64,000 nucleotides of DNA, from the NCBI GenBank assembly GCA_039942715.1, contig JBDVBY010000004.1, positions 62,001 through 126,000 of the forward strand, in the 5' to 3' direction. The position numbers and the translations under genes were made by a program. Source of the DNA: JABDJX01 sp039942715. Its GTDB lineage: Bacteria > Pseudomonadota > Alphaproteobacteria > Rhodobacterales > Rhodobacteraceae. Positions 32,272 through 41,909 of this stretch are shown here, piece after piece; the stretch's first letter is position 1; the number at the start of each line of letters is the position of its first letter. The notes beneath the pieces were generated by a model that saw only the letters and a program-made list of their open reading frames with translations, did no database searches and was not told where the DNA came from.

Positions 32272-33516
32272 ATGCCAAAACCCGGATCAGAAGCGCGCGC
32301 AGCGGCCGCCAAAGCGATGACAGCCGCCACCAAAGAAGGCGCGATGTTCCGCGACACCTTCCAAGAGATTACGCTGCCGCCATCGGAAATGGCCCGTGCG
32401 CAGCGCCTGGCCACAGGTGCGTTGCGGTTTGCGCACCGTTCTGATCAGCTTTTGGGCCCGCACTTGCGGATGAAACCCGAAGACGAAGTGCTCAACCTAC
32501 TCCGCCTTGCGCTCTTTGAAATCAATTCCGGGGCTCCAAGCCACGCTGCCGTCGACGGTGCCGTTGATCTGGCGTCAAAAACAAAAAAGGGGCTGGTCAA
32601 CGCGGTACTGCGTAATGTTCAGCGCACAGGCACTGACTGGAACAGCCTTGGCGCGCCAAAACTGCCCAAGTGGTTGAAAAAGCCGATGACGGCCGCTTGG
32701 ACGAAAAGCGTGGTCGAGGCGATGGAGGCAGTTCACGCCTGCGACCCTCCGCTTGATCTGACGTTGAAAGATCCAGACAGCACCGCGCATTGGGCCAAAG
32801 AACTTGGCGGAACAGTCATGCCCAACGGGTCAGTGCGCCTGGCGAAGATGGGTCAGGTCTCGGCCCTGCCAGGCTTTGAAGAGGGTGCGTGGTGGGTGCA
32901 GGACGCAGGCGCGACCATCGCGGCAAAACTGCTCGCTGCGAAAGAAGGCGAGGCTGTTTTGGACCTCTGCGCCGCACCGGGCGGCAAAACTATGCAACTG
33001 GCGGCAACCGGGGCAAATGTAACTGCGCTGGATATCTCCGGCCCGCGTCTGAAGCGCCTTGAGCAAAACCTGACGCGCACAGGACTTACCGCCAATCTCG
33101 TCACTGCTGACGCCCTGCACTGGGAACCTGACACACAATTCGACGCGATCCTGCTAGACGCCCCCTGCTCTGCCACCGGCACCCTGCGCCGTCACCCCGA
33201 CCTCGCCTTTGCCAAAGACGGCAGCGAACTCACAGCGCTCCTTCCTTTACAAGCCGCGCTGATCGACAAGGCCCTTGGTTTGCTAAAACCCGGCGGACGC
33301 CTGATCTATTGCACGTGCTCGCTGTTCCCCGATGAAGGCGAGGCGCAGATCGACGACGCCCTTGAGCGCCATCCCCTGAAAGTCGTGCTCGCTGACGCTG
33401 ATTGGATCGATCCAAAGTGGAAGATGGAGTTGGGTCTGCGCCTGCGTCCTGACCATTGGGCGGAAATCGGCGGCATTGACGGGTTTTTCGTCGCTCATCT
33501 TGAAAAACAGTCATGA
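32272..33516 (+). CDS. rsmB: RsmB/NOP family rRNA (cytosine-5) methyltransferase
   Basis: A 414-residue protein with an N-terminal NusB-like helical domain (about residues 5-130, ARAAAAKAMTAATKEG...VLRNVQ) and a C-terminal SAM methyltransferase domain. Key motifs are LDLCAAPGGKTMQLA (SAM site), LLDAPCSATGTLRRHPD (motif IV cysteine) and YCTCSLFPDEGE (motif VI nucleophile cysteine), the two-cysteine RNA m5C arrangement. RsmB methylates C967 of 16S rRNA in E. coli; the same target is likely. The order rsmB–heparinase-like–purH is one I recall from Rhodobacterales. Confidence 0.9.
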   Translation: MPKPGSEARAAAAKAMTAATKEGAMFRDTFQEITLPPSEMARAQRLATGALRFAHRSDQLLGPHLRMKPEDEVLNLLRLALFEINSGAPSHAAVDGAVDLASKTKKGLVNAVLRNVQRTGTDWNSLGAPKLPKWLKKPMTAAWTKSVVEAMEAVHACDPPLDLTLKDPDSTAHWAKELGGTVMPNGSVRLAKMGQVSALPGFEEGAWWVQDAGATIAAKLLAAKEGEAVLDLCAAPGGKTMQLAATGANVTALDISGPRLKRLEQNLTRTGLTANLVTADALHWEPDTQFDAILLDAPCSATGTLRRHPDLAFAKDGSELTALLPLQAALIDKALGLLKPGGRLIYCTCSLFPDEGEAQIDDALERHPLKVVLADADWIDPKWKMELGLRLRPDHWAEIGGIDGFFVAHLEKQS

Positions 33517-33549
33517 CAGCCGGACCCTGCTTCTGTAGTCTCGGGCACA

Positions 33550-35340
33550 ATGGCCCGGGGGCAACTGGGTAAAACAGGCAGGACGACAGCGTTGTCCAAT
33601 GACACGAACAGGTCTGCGCGCAAAACGCGCTGGTGGAACCGCATGCATGCACGCGCGGCCACGTTTTCGCGTCCTGCGACGGCTTTCACGTCCACGCCCG
33701 AACCGCGCACCATTGGCACCTTTGCGCGCGGTCGCCAGATCACCGGCGGCAACTTCCTGTTCTCTGGCTTTTTGGTCCAAGCGCCCACCACCGCGATCTG
33801 GGAACTGCCGATGCCAGACGCGGCGTTCGAGGCAGAATTGCACGGCTTTACATGGCTCGACGATCTGGCAGCCGTTGGGGATAGCCACGCCAAAAAACGC
33901 GCACAAACATGGACTCACGATTGGGTCACCCGCTTTGGGCGTGGCCAAGGTCCCGGCTGGACGCCAGATCTGACAGGCAGACGTCTGATCCGCTGGATCA
34001 ATCACGCGATCCTGCTTCTGAACGGTCAGGAAAGCAGTGTCAGCGAGGCTTACTTTCGCTCTCTGGCCAGCCAGACGATCTTTTTGTCACGCCGTTGGAA
34101 AGCCGCCTCACCCGGCTTGCCCCGGTTTGAAGCGCTCACTGGCTTGATCTACGCGGGCCTCGCGCTTGACGGAATGGATCGCCACGTCGGCCAAGCCATG
34201 CGTGCTTTGGCCCGCGAATGCGAAAACGAGATTGACCCAAGCGGCGCTCTGGTCACCCGCAACCCAGAAGAGTTGCTAGAGGTGTTTACCCTGCTCAACT
34301 GGGCCGCCGCAGCCTTGCAAGACGCGGGGCGTATGCCAGCCGAAGCCCATCTTAAGGCGATTGAAACCACCGCGCCTGTGCTACGCGCGCTGCGGCATTC
34401 TGATGGCGGGTTGGCCCGCTTTCATGGTAGTGGGCGCGGGTTAGAAGGGCGATTGGATCGCGCATTGGCCACAAGTGGTATTCGTGGCGCTTCAAACACC
34501 GACTTGGCCATGGGGTTCGCCCGCATCGCCCACGGACGTACAAGCATCATCGTCGACGCAGCACGCCCCCCGGTGGCTGGCGCCTCGGGCAACGCGCATG
34601 CCTCCACGCTTGCCTTTGAACTTACTTCTGGGCGTCGTCCTTTGATCGTAAACTGCGGATCAGGCGCAACCTTTGGCAAAAACTGGCGCCGTGCTGGGCG
34701 CGCCACGCCAAGCCATTCCACACTTGGGATCGAAGGCATGTCATCGTCACGTCTGGGCGAGGCAGGCACCGCATCAGGCGATGCTGAGCTCTTGATCGAC
34801 ACCCCCTCGGACGTACGCTTTGAACGGGCCGAGGTTGAAGGTGGCACGCGCGTTGTGATCGGCCACAACGGATATCAAACCAGCCACGGGCTAACGCACG
34901 CTCGCACGTTCCATCTTGGGTTCGAAGGGCGTGCACTGCGCGGAGAAGATGTGTTGATGGCGATGTCTTCTGACGACAAGCGCCGCTTTGATGCCGCCTT
35001 TGGCGCCTCGAAGTACAAAGGCATCGACTACACGATTCGCTTTCATCTGCACCCGGATGTCGACGCCACCCTTGATATGAACGGTGCGGCGGTTTCGATG
35101 GCGTTGAAAAGCAGCGAGATGTGGGTATTCCGGGTGGAAGGCGAAGTCGAAACCAGCATTGAATCAAGCGTCTATCTGGAAAAATCCCGACTAAGCCCGC
35201 GCGCAACCAAGCAGATTGTCCTGACCGGGCGCGCGATGGAGTATTCCACGCGCATCATCTGGTCTTTAGCCAAGACGCAGGATACACCCTCGGCCATCCG
35301 GGATTATGAAGTCGAAGACCTTCAGATGCCGGTCGAGTGA
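33550..35340 (+). CDS. Heparinase II/III-like protein
   Basis: A 596-residue protein with an N-terminal alpha-helical toroid-like part (about residues 60-310) and a C-terminal beta domain of Hepar_II_III type (about 330-560, with RPPLIVNCGSG-like and SHSTLGIEG stretches). Heparinase folds cleave acidic polysaccharides, but this alphaproteobacterial branch has no signal peptide and no proven substrate; a cytoplasmic or cell-wall glycan role is open. The start is uncertain: ATG 33550 has a weak ribosome-binding site, while a TTG at 33592 has AGGAC upstream and gives a start closer to what I expect. The gene lies between rsmB and purH. Confidence 0.78.
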   Translation: MARGQLGKTGRTTALSNDTNRSARKTRWWNRMHARAATFSRPATAFTSTPEPRTIGTFARGRQITGGNFLFSGFLVQAPTTAIWELPMPDAAFEAELHGFTWLDDLAAVGDSHAKKRAQTWTHDWVTRFGRGQGPGWTPDLTGRRLIRWINHAILLLNGQESSVSEAYFRSLASQTIFLSRRWKAASPGLPRFEALTGLIYAGLALDGMDRHVGQAMRALARECENEIDPSGALVTRNPEELLEVFTLLNWAAAALQDAGRMPAEAHLKAIETTAPVLRALRHSDGGLARFHGSGRGLEGRLDRALATSGIRGASNTDLAMGFARIAHGRTSIIVDAARPPVAGASGNAHASTLAFELTSGRRPLIVNCGSGATFGKNWRRAGRATPSHSTLGIEGMSSSRLGEAGTASGDAELLIDTPSDVRFERAEVEGGTRVVIGHNGYQTSHGLTHARTFHLGFEGRALRGEDVLMAMSSDDKRRFDAAFGASKYKGIDYTIRFHLHPDVDATLDMNGAAVSMALKSSEMWVFRVEGEVETSIESSVYLEKSRLSPRATKQIVLTGRAMEYSTRIIWSLAKTQDTPSAIRDYEVEDLQMPVE

Positions 35341-35365
35341 GAATAAAGCGAGCATTGAGCCCAAT

Positions 35366-36955
35366 ATGACTGATCTGCACCCGGTACGCCGAGCGCTTTT
35401 GTCCGTGTCTGACAAGACGGGACTTGTGGAATTTGCAACGAAACTGGCCGAACGCGGGATTGACCTTGTCTCGACTGGTGGCACGGCTGCGGCCTTGCGG
35501 AATGCAGGGCTGGACGTAAGCGATGTGGCTGATTTGACCGGATTTCCCGAGATGATGGATGGCCGCGTGAAAACGCTGCACCCGGCGGTTCACGGCGGAT
35601 TGCTCGCCTTACGCGATGACGCGGCACATGTTGCAGCTATGGACACCCACAACATCAGCCCAATCGACCTGCTTGTGGTAAACCTTTACCCTTTTGAAGA
35701 AACTGTGGCGGGCGGCGCTGATTATGCAACTGCGATTGAGAACATCGATATCGGCGGGCCGGCGATGATCCGGGCGGCTGCCAAGAACCATGCGTTTGTG
35801 AACGTGGTGGTCGATGTCGAAGATTATGACAATGTGCTTGGCGAGCTGGATGCGAACGACGGGCAGACGACCTATGGCTTCCGCCAAGCTCTTGCTTTAA
35901 CAGCTTATTCTCGCACGGGTGCCTATGACGCCGCCGTCTCAACTTGGATGGCTGGCGCTTTGGACGAGGGGACACCGCGTCGCCGCGCTTTTGCAGGGAC
36001 ACTTAAGCAAACCATGCGTTACGGCGAAAACCCGCACCAGAATGCGGCGTTTTACACCGATGGCTCTGACCAGCCCGGTGTGGCAACGGCAGCGCAACAT
36101 CAAGGTAAAGAGCTAAGCTATAACAACATCAACGACACGGATGCCGCCTTCCGGCTTGTGTCAGAATTTGCGCCCGGCGATGGCCCGGCTTGCGCAATCA
36201 TCAAGCACGCCAACCCATGCGGGGTGGCGCGCGGCGCAAGTTTTGCCGAGGCGTTTGGCCATGCCTTTGACTGCGACCGTACCTCGGCCTTTGGCGGGAT
36301 CGTGGCGCTTAACGGAACGCTAGACGGCGACACAGCGCGCGCGATTTCCGAGATATTCACCGAAGTCGTGATTGCGCCGGACGCAACAGACGAAGCGAAA
36401 GACGTCTTCGCCGCCAAGAAAAATCTGCGCCTTTTGACGACCGGAGGTCTGCCAGACCCGCGCGCGGCCCGTATCAGCGCGCGTCAAGTCTCGGGCGGCT
36501 GGTTGGTTCAGGATGATGACATCGGCCACATTAACGCAGAAGATCTCAAGGTTGTCACCAAAGTCGCGCCCACTGACGATCAACTCGCTGACCTTCTCTT
36601 TGCATGGCGCGTCGCCAAGCATGTCAAATCTAACGCGATCATCTACGCCAAAAACAGCGCCACAGTCGGCATTGGTGCGGGCCAGATGAGCCGCGTTGAC
36701 AGCTCAACCATCGCTGCCCTTAAAGCAAAACGGATGGCAGAAGAGGTTGGTTTAAGCGAAACACCCGCCATCGGGTCAGCCGTCGCTTCTGATGCGTTTT
36801 TCCCCTTCCCTGACGGTCTGTTGGCCGCCGCCGAAGCAGGCGCAACAGCGGTGATCCAACCGGGCGGCTCCATGCGGGATGATGCCGTGATAAAGGCGGC
36901 GGACGAAGCAGGGCTTGCCATGGTCTTCACTGGCATGAGACATTTCAGACACTGA
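35366..36955 (+). CDS. purH: Bifunctional AICAR transformylase / IMP cyclohydrolase
   Basis: The start MTDLHPVRRALLSVSDKTGL at 35366 fits the family; a longer frame from 35306 overlaps nothing useful. The 529-residue enzyme has the MGS-like IMP cyclohydrolase domain (about 1-200, with STGGTAAALRNAG and GRVKTLHPAVHGGLL) and the AICAR transformylase domain (about 205-529, with KHANPCGVA and the Lys-His catalytic pair). It carries out the last two steps of IMP synthesis in the cytoplasm. Its stop shares a base with the lspA start. Confidence 0.96.
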   Translation: MTDLHPVRRALLSVSDKTGLVEFATKLAERGIDLVSTGGTAAALRNAGLDVSDVADLTGFPEMMDGRVKTLHPAVHGGLLALRDDAAHVAAMDTHNISPIDLLVVNLYPFEETVAGGADYATAIENIDIGGPAMIRAAAKNHAFVNVVVDVEDYDNVLGELDANDGQTTYGFRQALALTAYSRTGAYDAAVSTWMAGALDEGTPRRRAFAGTLKQTMRYGENPHQNAAFYTDGSDQPGVATAAQHQGKELSYNNINDTDAAFRLVSEFAPGDGPACAIIKHANPCGVARGASFAEAFGHAFDCDRTSAFGGIVALNGTLDGDTARAISEIFTEVVIAPDATDEAKDVFAAKKNLRLLTTGGLPDPRAARISARQVSGGWLVQDDDIGHINAEDLKVVTKVAPTDDQLADLLFAWRVAKHVKSNAIIYAKNSATVGIGAGQMSRVDSSTIAALKAKRMAEEVGLSETPAIGSAVASDAFFPFPDGLLAAAEAGATAVIQPGGSMRDDAVIKAADEAGLAMVFTGMRHFRH

Positions 36956-37446
36956 TGAAAACACTTGCTCCAATGATCCGCACGGCATTGACCGTTTTTG
37001 TGCTCGACCAGATCACCAAACTGGTTGTGGTACATGCCTATGATCTTAAAAACATTGGCTTTATGGAAGTTTGGGATCCATTCCTAAACTTCCGCATGGC
37101 GTGGAACGAAGGCATCAACTTTGGCATTCCACTTGGCAATAAATGGATTCTGATCGCACTTGCGCTCGCCATTTGCGTCTGGATTGTCTGGTGGATGGCC
37201 CGTGAAAGGCCCGGGTCTTGGGTGCAAATGTCCGCGGGATTGGTTTTGGGCGGTGCTGTTGGCAACGTGATTGACCGCGTTGTTTACGGTGCTGTGGCCG
37301 ATTTTCTGAACATGTCATGCTGTGGGTGGGAAAACCCGTGGTCGTTCAATGTGGCCGATATCGCGATCTTTGCCGGAGCACTTGGGCTTATCTTTCTCAC
37401 CGGTGGCGAAAAGCCTCAAAAACCGCCAGCGGCAGAGAAACCCTGA
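36955..37446 (+). CDS. lspA: Lipoprotein signal peptidase (signal peptidase II)
   Basis: A 163-residue membrane aspartyl protease with four hydrophobic helices. The family blocks are visible: FVLDQITKLVV, RMAWNEGINFGI, GGAVGNVIDRVVYGAVADF (first catalytic Asp) and FNVADIAIFAG (second catalytic Asp). It removes signal peptides from prolipoproteins after lipidation, on the periplasmic side of the inner membrane. It overlaps purH by one base and precedes a lipoprotein gene, a fitting neighbour. Confidence 0.94.
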   Translation: MKTLAPMIRTALTVFVLDQITKLVVVHAYDLKNIGFMEVWDPFLNFRMAWNEGINFGIPLGNKWILIALALAICVWIVWWMARERPGSWVQMSAGLVLGGAVGNVIDRVVYGAVADFLNMSCCGWENPWSFNVADIAIFAGALGLIFLTGGEKPQKPPAAEKP

Positions 37447-37509
37447 AAACGGTTTCCCCGGCGTGATTTGCAGAGTAAAACCATCTCGAACGGCTTAAGG
37501 TTTAGGGTA

Positions 37510-38028
37510 ATGCGCGTCTTTTTGGCATTTGGGATGATGATCGGCTTGGCCGCTTGTGGTGGCGACAGCGATCCAAACCTGTTGAATATCAAGCAACCGC
37601 GCGGTGAAGGACCAGACGAATTCGCTGTTCTTCCTTCCAAACCGCTTGAAATTCCACAAGACTTGGCGACCCTGCCCCAACCAACACCCGGTGGTGTGAA
37701 CCGTACTGATCCCACGCCTGAGGCAGATCTCGCCTTGGCATTGGGGGGCAATCCAGCGGTTTTGTCGCGCAGCGGAGCGGATGGCGCGCTACGCACCCAT
37801 GTTGGACGCTATGGGGTTGATCCTCAGATCCGGGCGCAACTGGCCGCTGCCGATCTTGAGTTCCGTCGCCAGAACGATGGCCGTCTGCTTGAGCGTATCT
37901 TCAACGTAAACGTTTATTTTAAGGCCTATGAACCGTTTGAGCTGGACCAATACCGCGAGCTTGAACGGCTGCGTCGCGCGGGTGTGCGCACTTCCGGTAT
38001 CCCGCCAGAACCTGTCGATGAAGAGTGA
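37510..38028 (+). CDS. DUF3035 lipoprotein, possibly BamF-like
   Basis: The start at 37510 gives a lipoprotein signal MRVFLAFGMMIGLAAC with lipobox LAAC; a TTG 42 bases upstream would spoil it. The 172-residue product is mostly polar with a Pro-rich part (about 30-75) and a C-terminal helical segment with RTHVGRYGVDPQIRAQLAAAD. This fits DUF3035, which I recall being linked to the outer-membrane beta-barrel assembly (BAM) complex as BamF in alphaproteobacteria; I hold that link loosely. It follows lspA and precedes two M16 peptidase genes, so the string has an envelope theme. Confidence 0.78.
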   Translation: MRVFLAFGMMIGLAACGGDSDPNLLNIKQPRGEGPDEFAVLPSKPLEIPQDLATLPQPTPGGVNRTDPTPEADLALALGGNPAVLSRSGADGALRTHVGRYGVDPQIRAQLAAADLEFRRQNDGRLLERIFNVNVYFKAYEPFELDQYRELERLRRAGVRTSGIPPEPVDEE

Positions 38029-38113
38029 ATTAACTCACATCTGCGTAAGCTGCGCTTGAAGACGGGTGAATTCGCGCTCATTTCTGATCTAGATTGAAGA
38101 AAAAGGAGCGCCC

Positions 38114-39448
38114 ATGCGCAATTTTCTTGTTGGACTATTTCCTGCTCTGATGCTGGCTTTGCCTGCTCAGGCGGCCGACGTGTCGACGTTTTCACTTGAG
38201 AATGGAATGGACATCGTGGTGATCGAAGATCATCGCGCGCCTGTGGTTGTGCATATGGTTTGGTACCGCGTTGGCTCGGCTGACGAGCCTGCTGGCTCCT
38301 CTGGTATTGCGCATTACCTCGAACACCTGATGTTCAAAGCCACGGATGAGCTTGAAGCTGGTGAGTTTAGCGACACCATCGCGCGCAATGGCGGCAGTGA
38401 CAACGCCTTCACCTCTTACGATTACACGGGGTACTTTCAGCGCATCGCCGCCGACCGGCTTGAACTTGTGATGCGCATGGAAGCCAGCCGCATGGATGGT
38501 CTCGCGCTTGTCGAAGAAGACATCGCCACAGAACGCGACGTTGTGATCGAAGAGCGGAACTTGCGCACGGAAAACGACGCAGGCGCCTTGTTCAACGAAC
38601 AGATGCGCGCCGCTCTCTACCTGAACCACCGCTATGGCGTTCCAATTATCGGCTGGAAGCACGAGGCTGACTCGCTGACGCTGGAGGACGCAGAGGCGTT
38701 CTACGAAGCGCACTACGGCCCAAACAATGCAATCTTGGTGGTGGCCGGTGACGTCGACCCACAAGAAGTGCTTTCTTTGGCTCAGACCTATTACGGCACG
38801 ATCCCTGCCAATCCGGTCATTGTCCCGCGTGAGCGCACCCAAGAACCGCCGCAATTGGCAGAACGCCGTTTACGATATGCAGACCCGCGCATCGGCAACG
38901 ACTATGTTGTGCGCAGTTATCTGGCGCCTGAGCGGGATGCAGGAGCACAGGAAAAAGCAGCCGCGTTGACGATTTTGGCAGAACTTTTGGGCGGATCACC
39001 CACCAACTCGGTGTTTGCGCGCAAGCTTCAATTTGAAACACAAAAGGCCGTCTACACTGGCGCGTGGTACAGCGGACAATCTCTTGACGATACATCCTTC
39101 GGCATGGCCATTGTGCCGGTGGAAGGTGTGTCGCTGGACGACGCCGAAGCGGCACTTGATCAGGCGGTCGCTGAGTTCCTCGAAGAAGGTGTCGACAGCG
39201 AAGAGCTTGCCCGGATCAAAATGCAAATCCGCGCCAGCGAGATTTATGCCCTTGATAGCGCAAGTTCGATTGCCAACCGCTATGGCGCTGCTTTGACAAG
39301 CGGTCTTACGGTCAAAGATGTTCAGGCGTGGCCAGCTATTTTGGACGCCGTCACCGAAGAAAACATCCTTGCCGCCGCCGCAGAGGTTTTTGACAAACGC
39401 AAATCCGTGACCGGGCATGTTCGCCAATCAGAAGAGGTTTCCCAATGA
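38114..39448 (+). CDS. M16 family zinc metallopeptidase, catalytic member
   Basis: A 444-residue protein with a signal peptide (MRNFLVGLFPALMLALPAQAA) and an AAGGAG ribosome-binding site. The inverted zinc motif HxxEH is HYLEH at residues 67-71, with a downstream acidic ligand region (ERDVVIEERNLR). It has the two M16 half-domains of a pitrilysin/insulinase-type peptidase. It probably degrades peptides in the periplasm. It overlaps the next gene, an M16 homologue without the zinc motif, by 4 bp (ATGA); such pairs form one heterodimeric peptidase, as in mitochondrial processing peptidase. Confidence 0.93.
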   Translation: MRNFLVGLFPALMLALPAQAADVSTFSLENGMDIVVIEDHRAPVVVHMVWYRVGSADEPAGSSGIAHYLEHLMFKATDELEAGEFSDTIARNGGSDNAFTSYDYTGYFQRIAADRLELVMRMEASRMDGLALVEEDIATERDVVIEERNLRTENDAGALFNEQMRAALYLNHRYGVPIIGWKHEADSLTLEDAEAFYEAHYGPNNAILVVAGDVDPQEVLSLAQTYYGTIPANPVIVPRERTQEPPQLAERRLRYADPRIGNDYVVRSYLAPERDAGAQEKAAALTILAELLGGSPTNSVFARKLQFETQKAVYTGAWYSGQSLDDTSFGMAIVPVEGVSLDDAEAALDQAVAEFLEEGVDSEELARIKMQIRASEIYALDSASSIANRYGAALTSGLTVKDVQAWPAILDAVTEENILAAAAEVFDKRKSVTGHVRQSEEVSQ

Positions 39449-40764
39449 TCCGCGCTTTTCTTGCCCTTTCACTCACAGTGCTATTAGCCGCGCCTTTGCG
39501 CGCTGAAGGCGTGCCGATCCAAGAGGTGACATCACCGGGCGGCATAGACGCATGGCTAGTCGAAGAACGTTCCATCCCGTTCACAGCTTTAGAAATCCTG
39601 ATCAAAGGCGGTCAAGCGCTTGACCCGGCAGACAAACGCGGGGCCACAAACCTGATGATGGGACTATTGGAAGAAGGCGCCGGCGAGTTGGATGCACAAG
39701 CGTTTTCCGCCGCACGCGATGGTTTGGCCGCCAGCTTTACCTTTGACTCATCGCGCGACGCGATCTCGATAACCGCGCGTTTCCTCTCTGAGAACCGCGA
39801 CGAAGCCTTGGCATTGCTGCGCGAAGCCCTGATCAACCCACGTTTTGACCAGTTCGCGTTGGATCGTGTGCGCGAACAGGTGCTGTCTGGCCTGCGCTCT
39901 GATGTGCTTGACCCCAACGAGATGGCGTCGCGCACTCTATCAACGCTTGGTTATGACGACAGCCATCCTTACGCGCACAAGACCGAAGGAAACTTGGAAA
40001 GTGTCGGTGCCCTGACGCGCGAAGACATCGTCACCGCCCATCGCAACGCACTAGTGAAAGACCGCATTTACGTCGGCGTCGCTGGTGACATCAATGCCGA
40101 AGAGCTCGGCGTTTTGCTGGACGATTTGCTGGGCGATCTGCCCACATCAACCGTTCCTTTGCCGGAGCAGACAGCCTTCGCAGCCCCCGGTGGTGTTACG
40201 GTTGTTGATTTTGACACGCCGCAATCCGTCGCTTTGTTCGGCCATTCCGGCATCCCGCGCGATGATCCGGATTTCTTTGCCGCCTTTGTCGCCAATCAAA
40301 TTTTTGGTGGTGGTGGCCGTCAATCCCGCCTTAGTGATGAGGTGCGCGAAAAGCGCGGACTCACCTATAGCGTTGGCTCTTACATCGTGAACCGCGAGTA
40401 TGCTGATCTGGTGATCGGGCAACTGGCCTCTGCCAATGATCGCATTGCCGAAGCAATTGATGTCGTCAAAGAAGAGTGGGCGCGTATCGCCGAAACTGGT
40501 GTGACAGCAGAAGAGCTGGAAGAGGCGAAAACTTACATGACCGGGTCTTACCCTCTGCGCTTTGATGGCAATGGGCGGATCGCAGGCATTTTGGTCGTGA
40601 TGCAAGGTCAGGGTCTGGGCGTTGAATACATCAACGAGCGGAATGACAAAGTGAACGCCGTGACGCTTGAAGACATTGAGCGTGTCGCGAAACGCATCTA
40701 TCGCCCGGAAGACTTACGTTTTGTTGTGGTTGGCAAACCCCAAGGCGTTGAGGCTGTTAACTAA
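39445..40764 (+). CDS. M16 family peptidase homologue, non-catalytic partner
   Basis: A 439-residue protein with a signal peptide (MIRAFLALSLTVLLAAPLRA). Where its partner has HYLEH this sequence reads GATNLMMGLLEEGAGEL, so zinc binding is lost. The C-terminal M16 half retains the RLSDEVREKRGLTYSVGSY block that binds substrate in the partner chain. It probably forms the second subunit of the periplasmic peptidase. Translation is coupled to the first M16 gene by ATGA. A strong hairpin terminator follows five bases after the stop. Confidence 0.92.
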   Translation: MIRAFLALSLTVLLAAPLRAEGVPIQEVTSPGGIDAWLVEERSIPFTALEILIKGGQALDPADKRGATNLMMGLLEEGAGELDAQAFSAARDGLAASFTFDSSRDAISITARFLSENRDEALALLREALINPRFDQFALDRVREQVLSGLRSDVLDPNEMASRTLSTLGYDDSHPYAHKTEGNLESVGALTREDIVTAHRNALVKDRIYVGVAGDINAEELGVLLDDLLGDLPTSTVPLPEQTAFAAPGGVTVVDFDTPQSVALFGHSGIPRDDPDFFAAFVANQIFGGGGRQSRLSDEVREKRGLTYSVGSYIVNREYADLVIGQLASANDRIAEAIDVVKEEWARIAETGVTAEELEEAKTYMTGSYPLRFDGNGRIAGILVVMQGQGLGVEYINERNDKVNAVTLEDIERVAKRIYRPEDLRFVVVGKPQGVEAVN

Positions 40765-40768
40765 AGAA

Positions 40769-40794
40769 AAAGGCCCGCATTCGTGCGGGCCTTT
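40769..40794. terminator. Bidirectional terminator between M16 pair and mscL
   Basis: AAAGGCCCGCA (40769-40779) and TGCGGGCCTTT (40784-40794) form a perfect 11-bp stem closed by a TTCG tetraloop. The minus strand continues TTTCTTTAG, the plus strand CAATAATATC. It serves the convergent M16 and mscL genes. Confidence 0.9.
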
Positions 40795-40812
40795 CAATAA
40801 TATCATTCAGAA

Positions 40813-41244
40813 TTAGCTAGCGCGCAGAGCGTCGCGAATTTCTGTCAGAAGCTCTTCCTGCGTCGGGCCTGCTGGTTCTTCTTCAGCAGCCTCTTCCTCA
40901 GCGGCAGCAGCCTCTTTGATCTTGTTCACTGATTTCACCAGCATGAACACAACCCAAGCGATGATCAAAAAGTTGATCACTGCCATGATGAACGCACCAT
41001 AGGCGAAAACAGATGCGCCGGTTTCGCGGGCTGCTTCCAGCGATGCACCCTCAGCAACATCACCCGCCAGAACGGCATAGTTGTTGGTGAAATCGACACC
41101 ACCAGAAACCAAACCGATAAGTGGGTTGATCAGATCGCCAACCAGCGATGTCACGATTGCAGTAAAAGCTGCACCGATGATGATACCAACAGCCATGTCC
41201 ATGACATTGCCCTTGGCGATAAAGTCCTTAAATTCTCCGAGCAT
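40813..41244 (-). CDS. mscL: Large-conductance mechanosensitive channel
   Basis: A 143-residue protein with the MscL N-terminal helix and first membrane helix MLGEFKDFIAKGNVMDMAVG followed by IIIGAAFTAIVTSLV, a periplasmic loop (GGVDFTNNYAVLAG...), the second helix (GAFIMAVINFLIIAWVVFMLVKSVNK), and a charged cytoplasmic bundle. The pentameric channel opens under membrane tension to release solutes on osmotic downshock. It has its own gene unit with the shared terminator downstream. The 185-bp region before its start holds nothing else that I recognise. Confidence 0.95.
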   Translation of the reverse strand: MLGEFKDFIAKGNVMDMAVGIIIGAAFTAIVTSLVGDLINPLIGLVSGGVDFTNNYAVLAGDVAEGASLEAARETGASVFAYGAFIMAVINFLIIAWVVFMLVKSVNKIKEAAAAEEEAAEEEPAGPTQEELLTEIRDALRAS

Positions 41245-41429
41245 AAAAGCCCCTCCTTCGTTCCCACAGTCAGAGCGTTTACCGCCCCTTTATTGTGCAA
41301 CCACCCCAGCGGTGATTAATCTAGCCGCGCTACCTATCTGCACATATTTGCTTAATTCAATGGGAAATAATGCCACTCCACGTCAAAGCAGCACAATTAC
41401 GCCTTTAGGGCGACAGCCATCGGGAATTT

Positions 41430-41879
41430 TCACCCCGGCAACTTGCCTTCAAGGACATACCGAAGCATTTGGGCCACTTGTTCTGGTTTTTCGGCCACAG
41501 CCAAAGCCGCAGCATGCACTTCTTTTAAGGGATGCTGATGCTCTGGTTGGCTTAAAACGATAACCGATTTGCCCAAAGCAGCAGCCATGCCTGCGTCAAA
41601 CGCGGCGTTCCACTGTTTGTACTGCTCGCCAAACCGCACCACGACGACATCCGCGTGTTCGATTCCTCGGCGCGTTCGGATCGCGTTCAGCTTGGCCCCT
41701 TTGTGGTCGTGCCAAAACTTGTCGTCCTCGGCTCCAAGGATCGCGACGCCGCAATCATCAGACGCCGCGTGATCCGTCACAGGAGAGGAAAACGCCACAT
41801 CAAGCCCCGCGCACCCCGCAACAATCTGCTCGCGCCAGTCGGTGTGAATCTCGCCAGATAGATAGACATTCAGGGTCAT
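41430..41879 (-). CDS. YtoQ family protein
   Basis: A 149-residue cytoplasmic protein starting MTLNVYLSGEIHTDWREQI, preceded by AAAGGAAA. The pattern YLSGEIHTDWR, FSSPVTDHAASDDCGV, and RTRRGIEHADVVVVRFGEQYKQWNAAFDAG is that of the YtoQ family, whose fold resembles nucleoside 2-deoxyribosyltransferases. The reaction is not known. It follows pheT by 30 bp on the same strand and may be co-transcribed. No membrane segment. Confidence 0.82.
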   Translation of the reverse strand: MTLNVYLSGEIHTDWREQIVAGCAGLDVAFSSPVTDHAASDDCGVAILGAEDDKFWHDHKGAKLNAIRTRRGIEHADVVVVRFGEQYKQWNAAFDAGMAAALGKSVIVLSQPEHQHPLKEVHAAALAVAEKPEQVAQMLRYVLEGKLPG

Positions 41880-41909
41880 TTCGATTTCCTTTTGCTTGGC
41901 GCGCTGGCG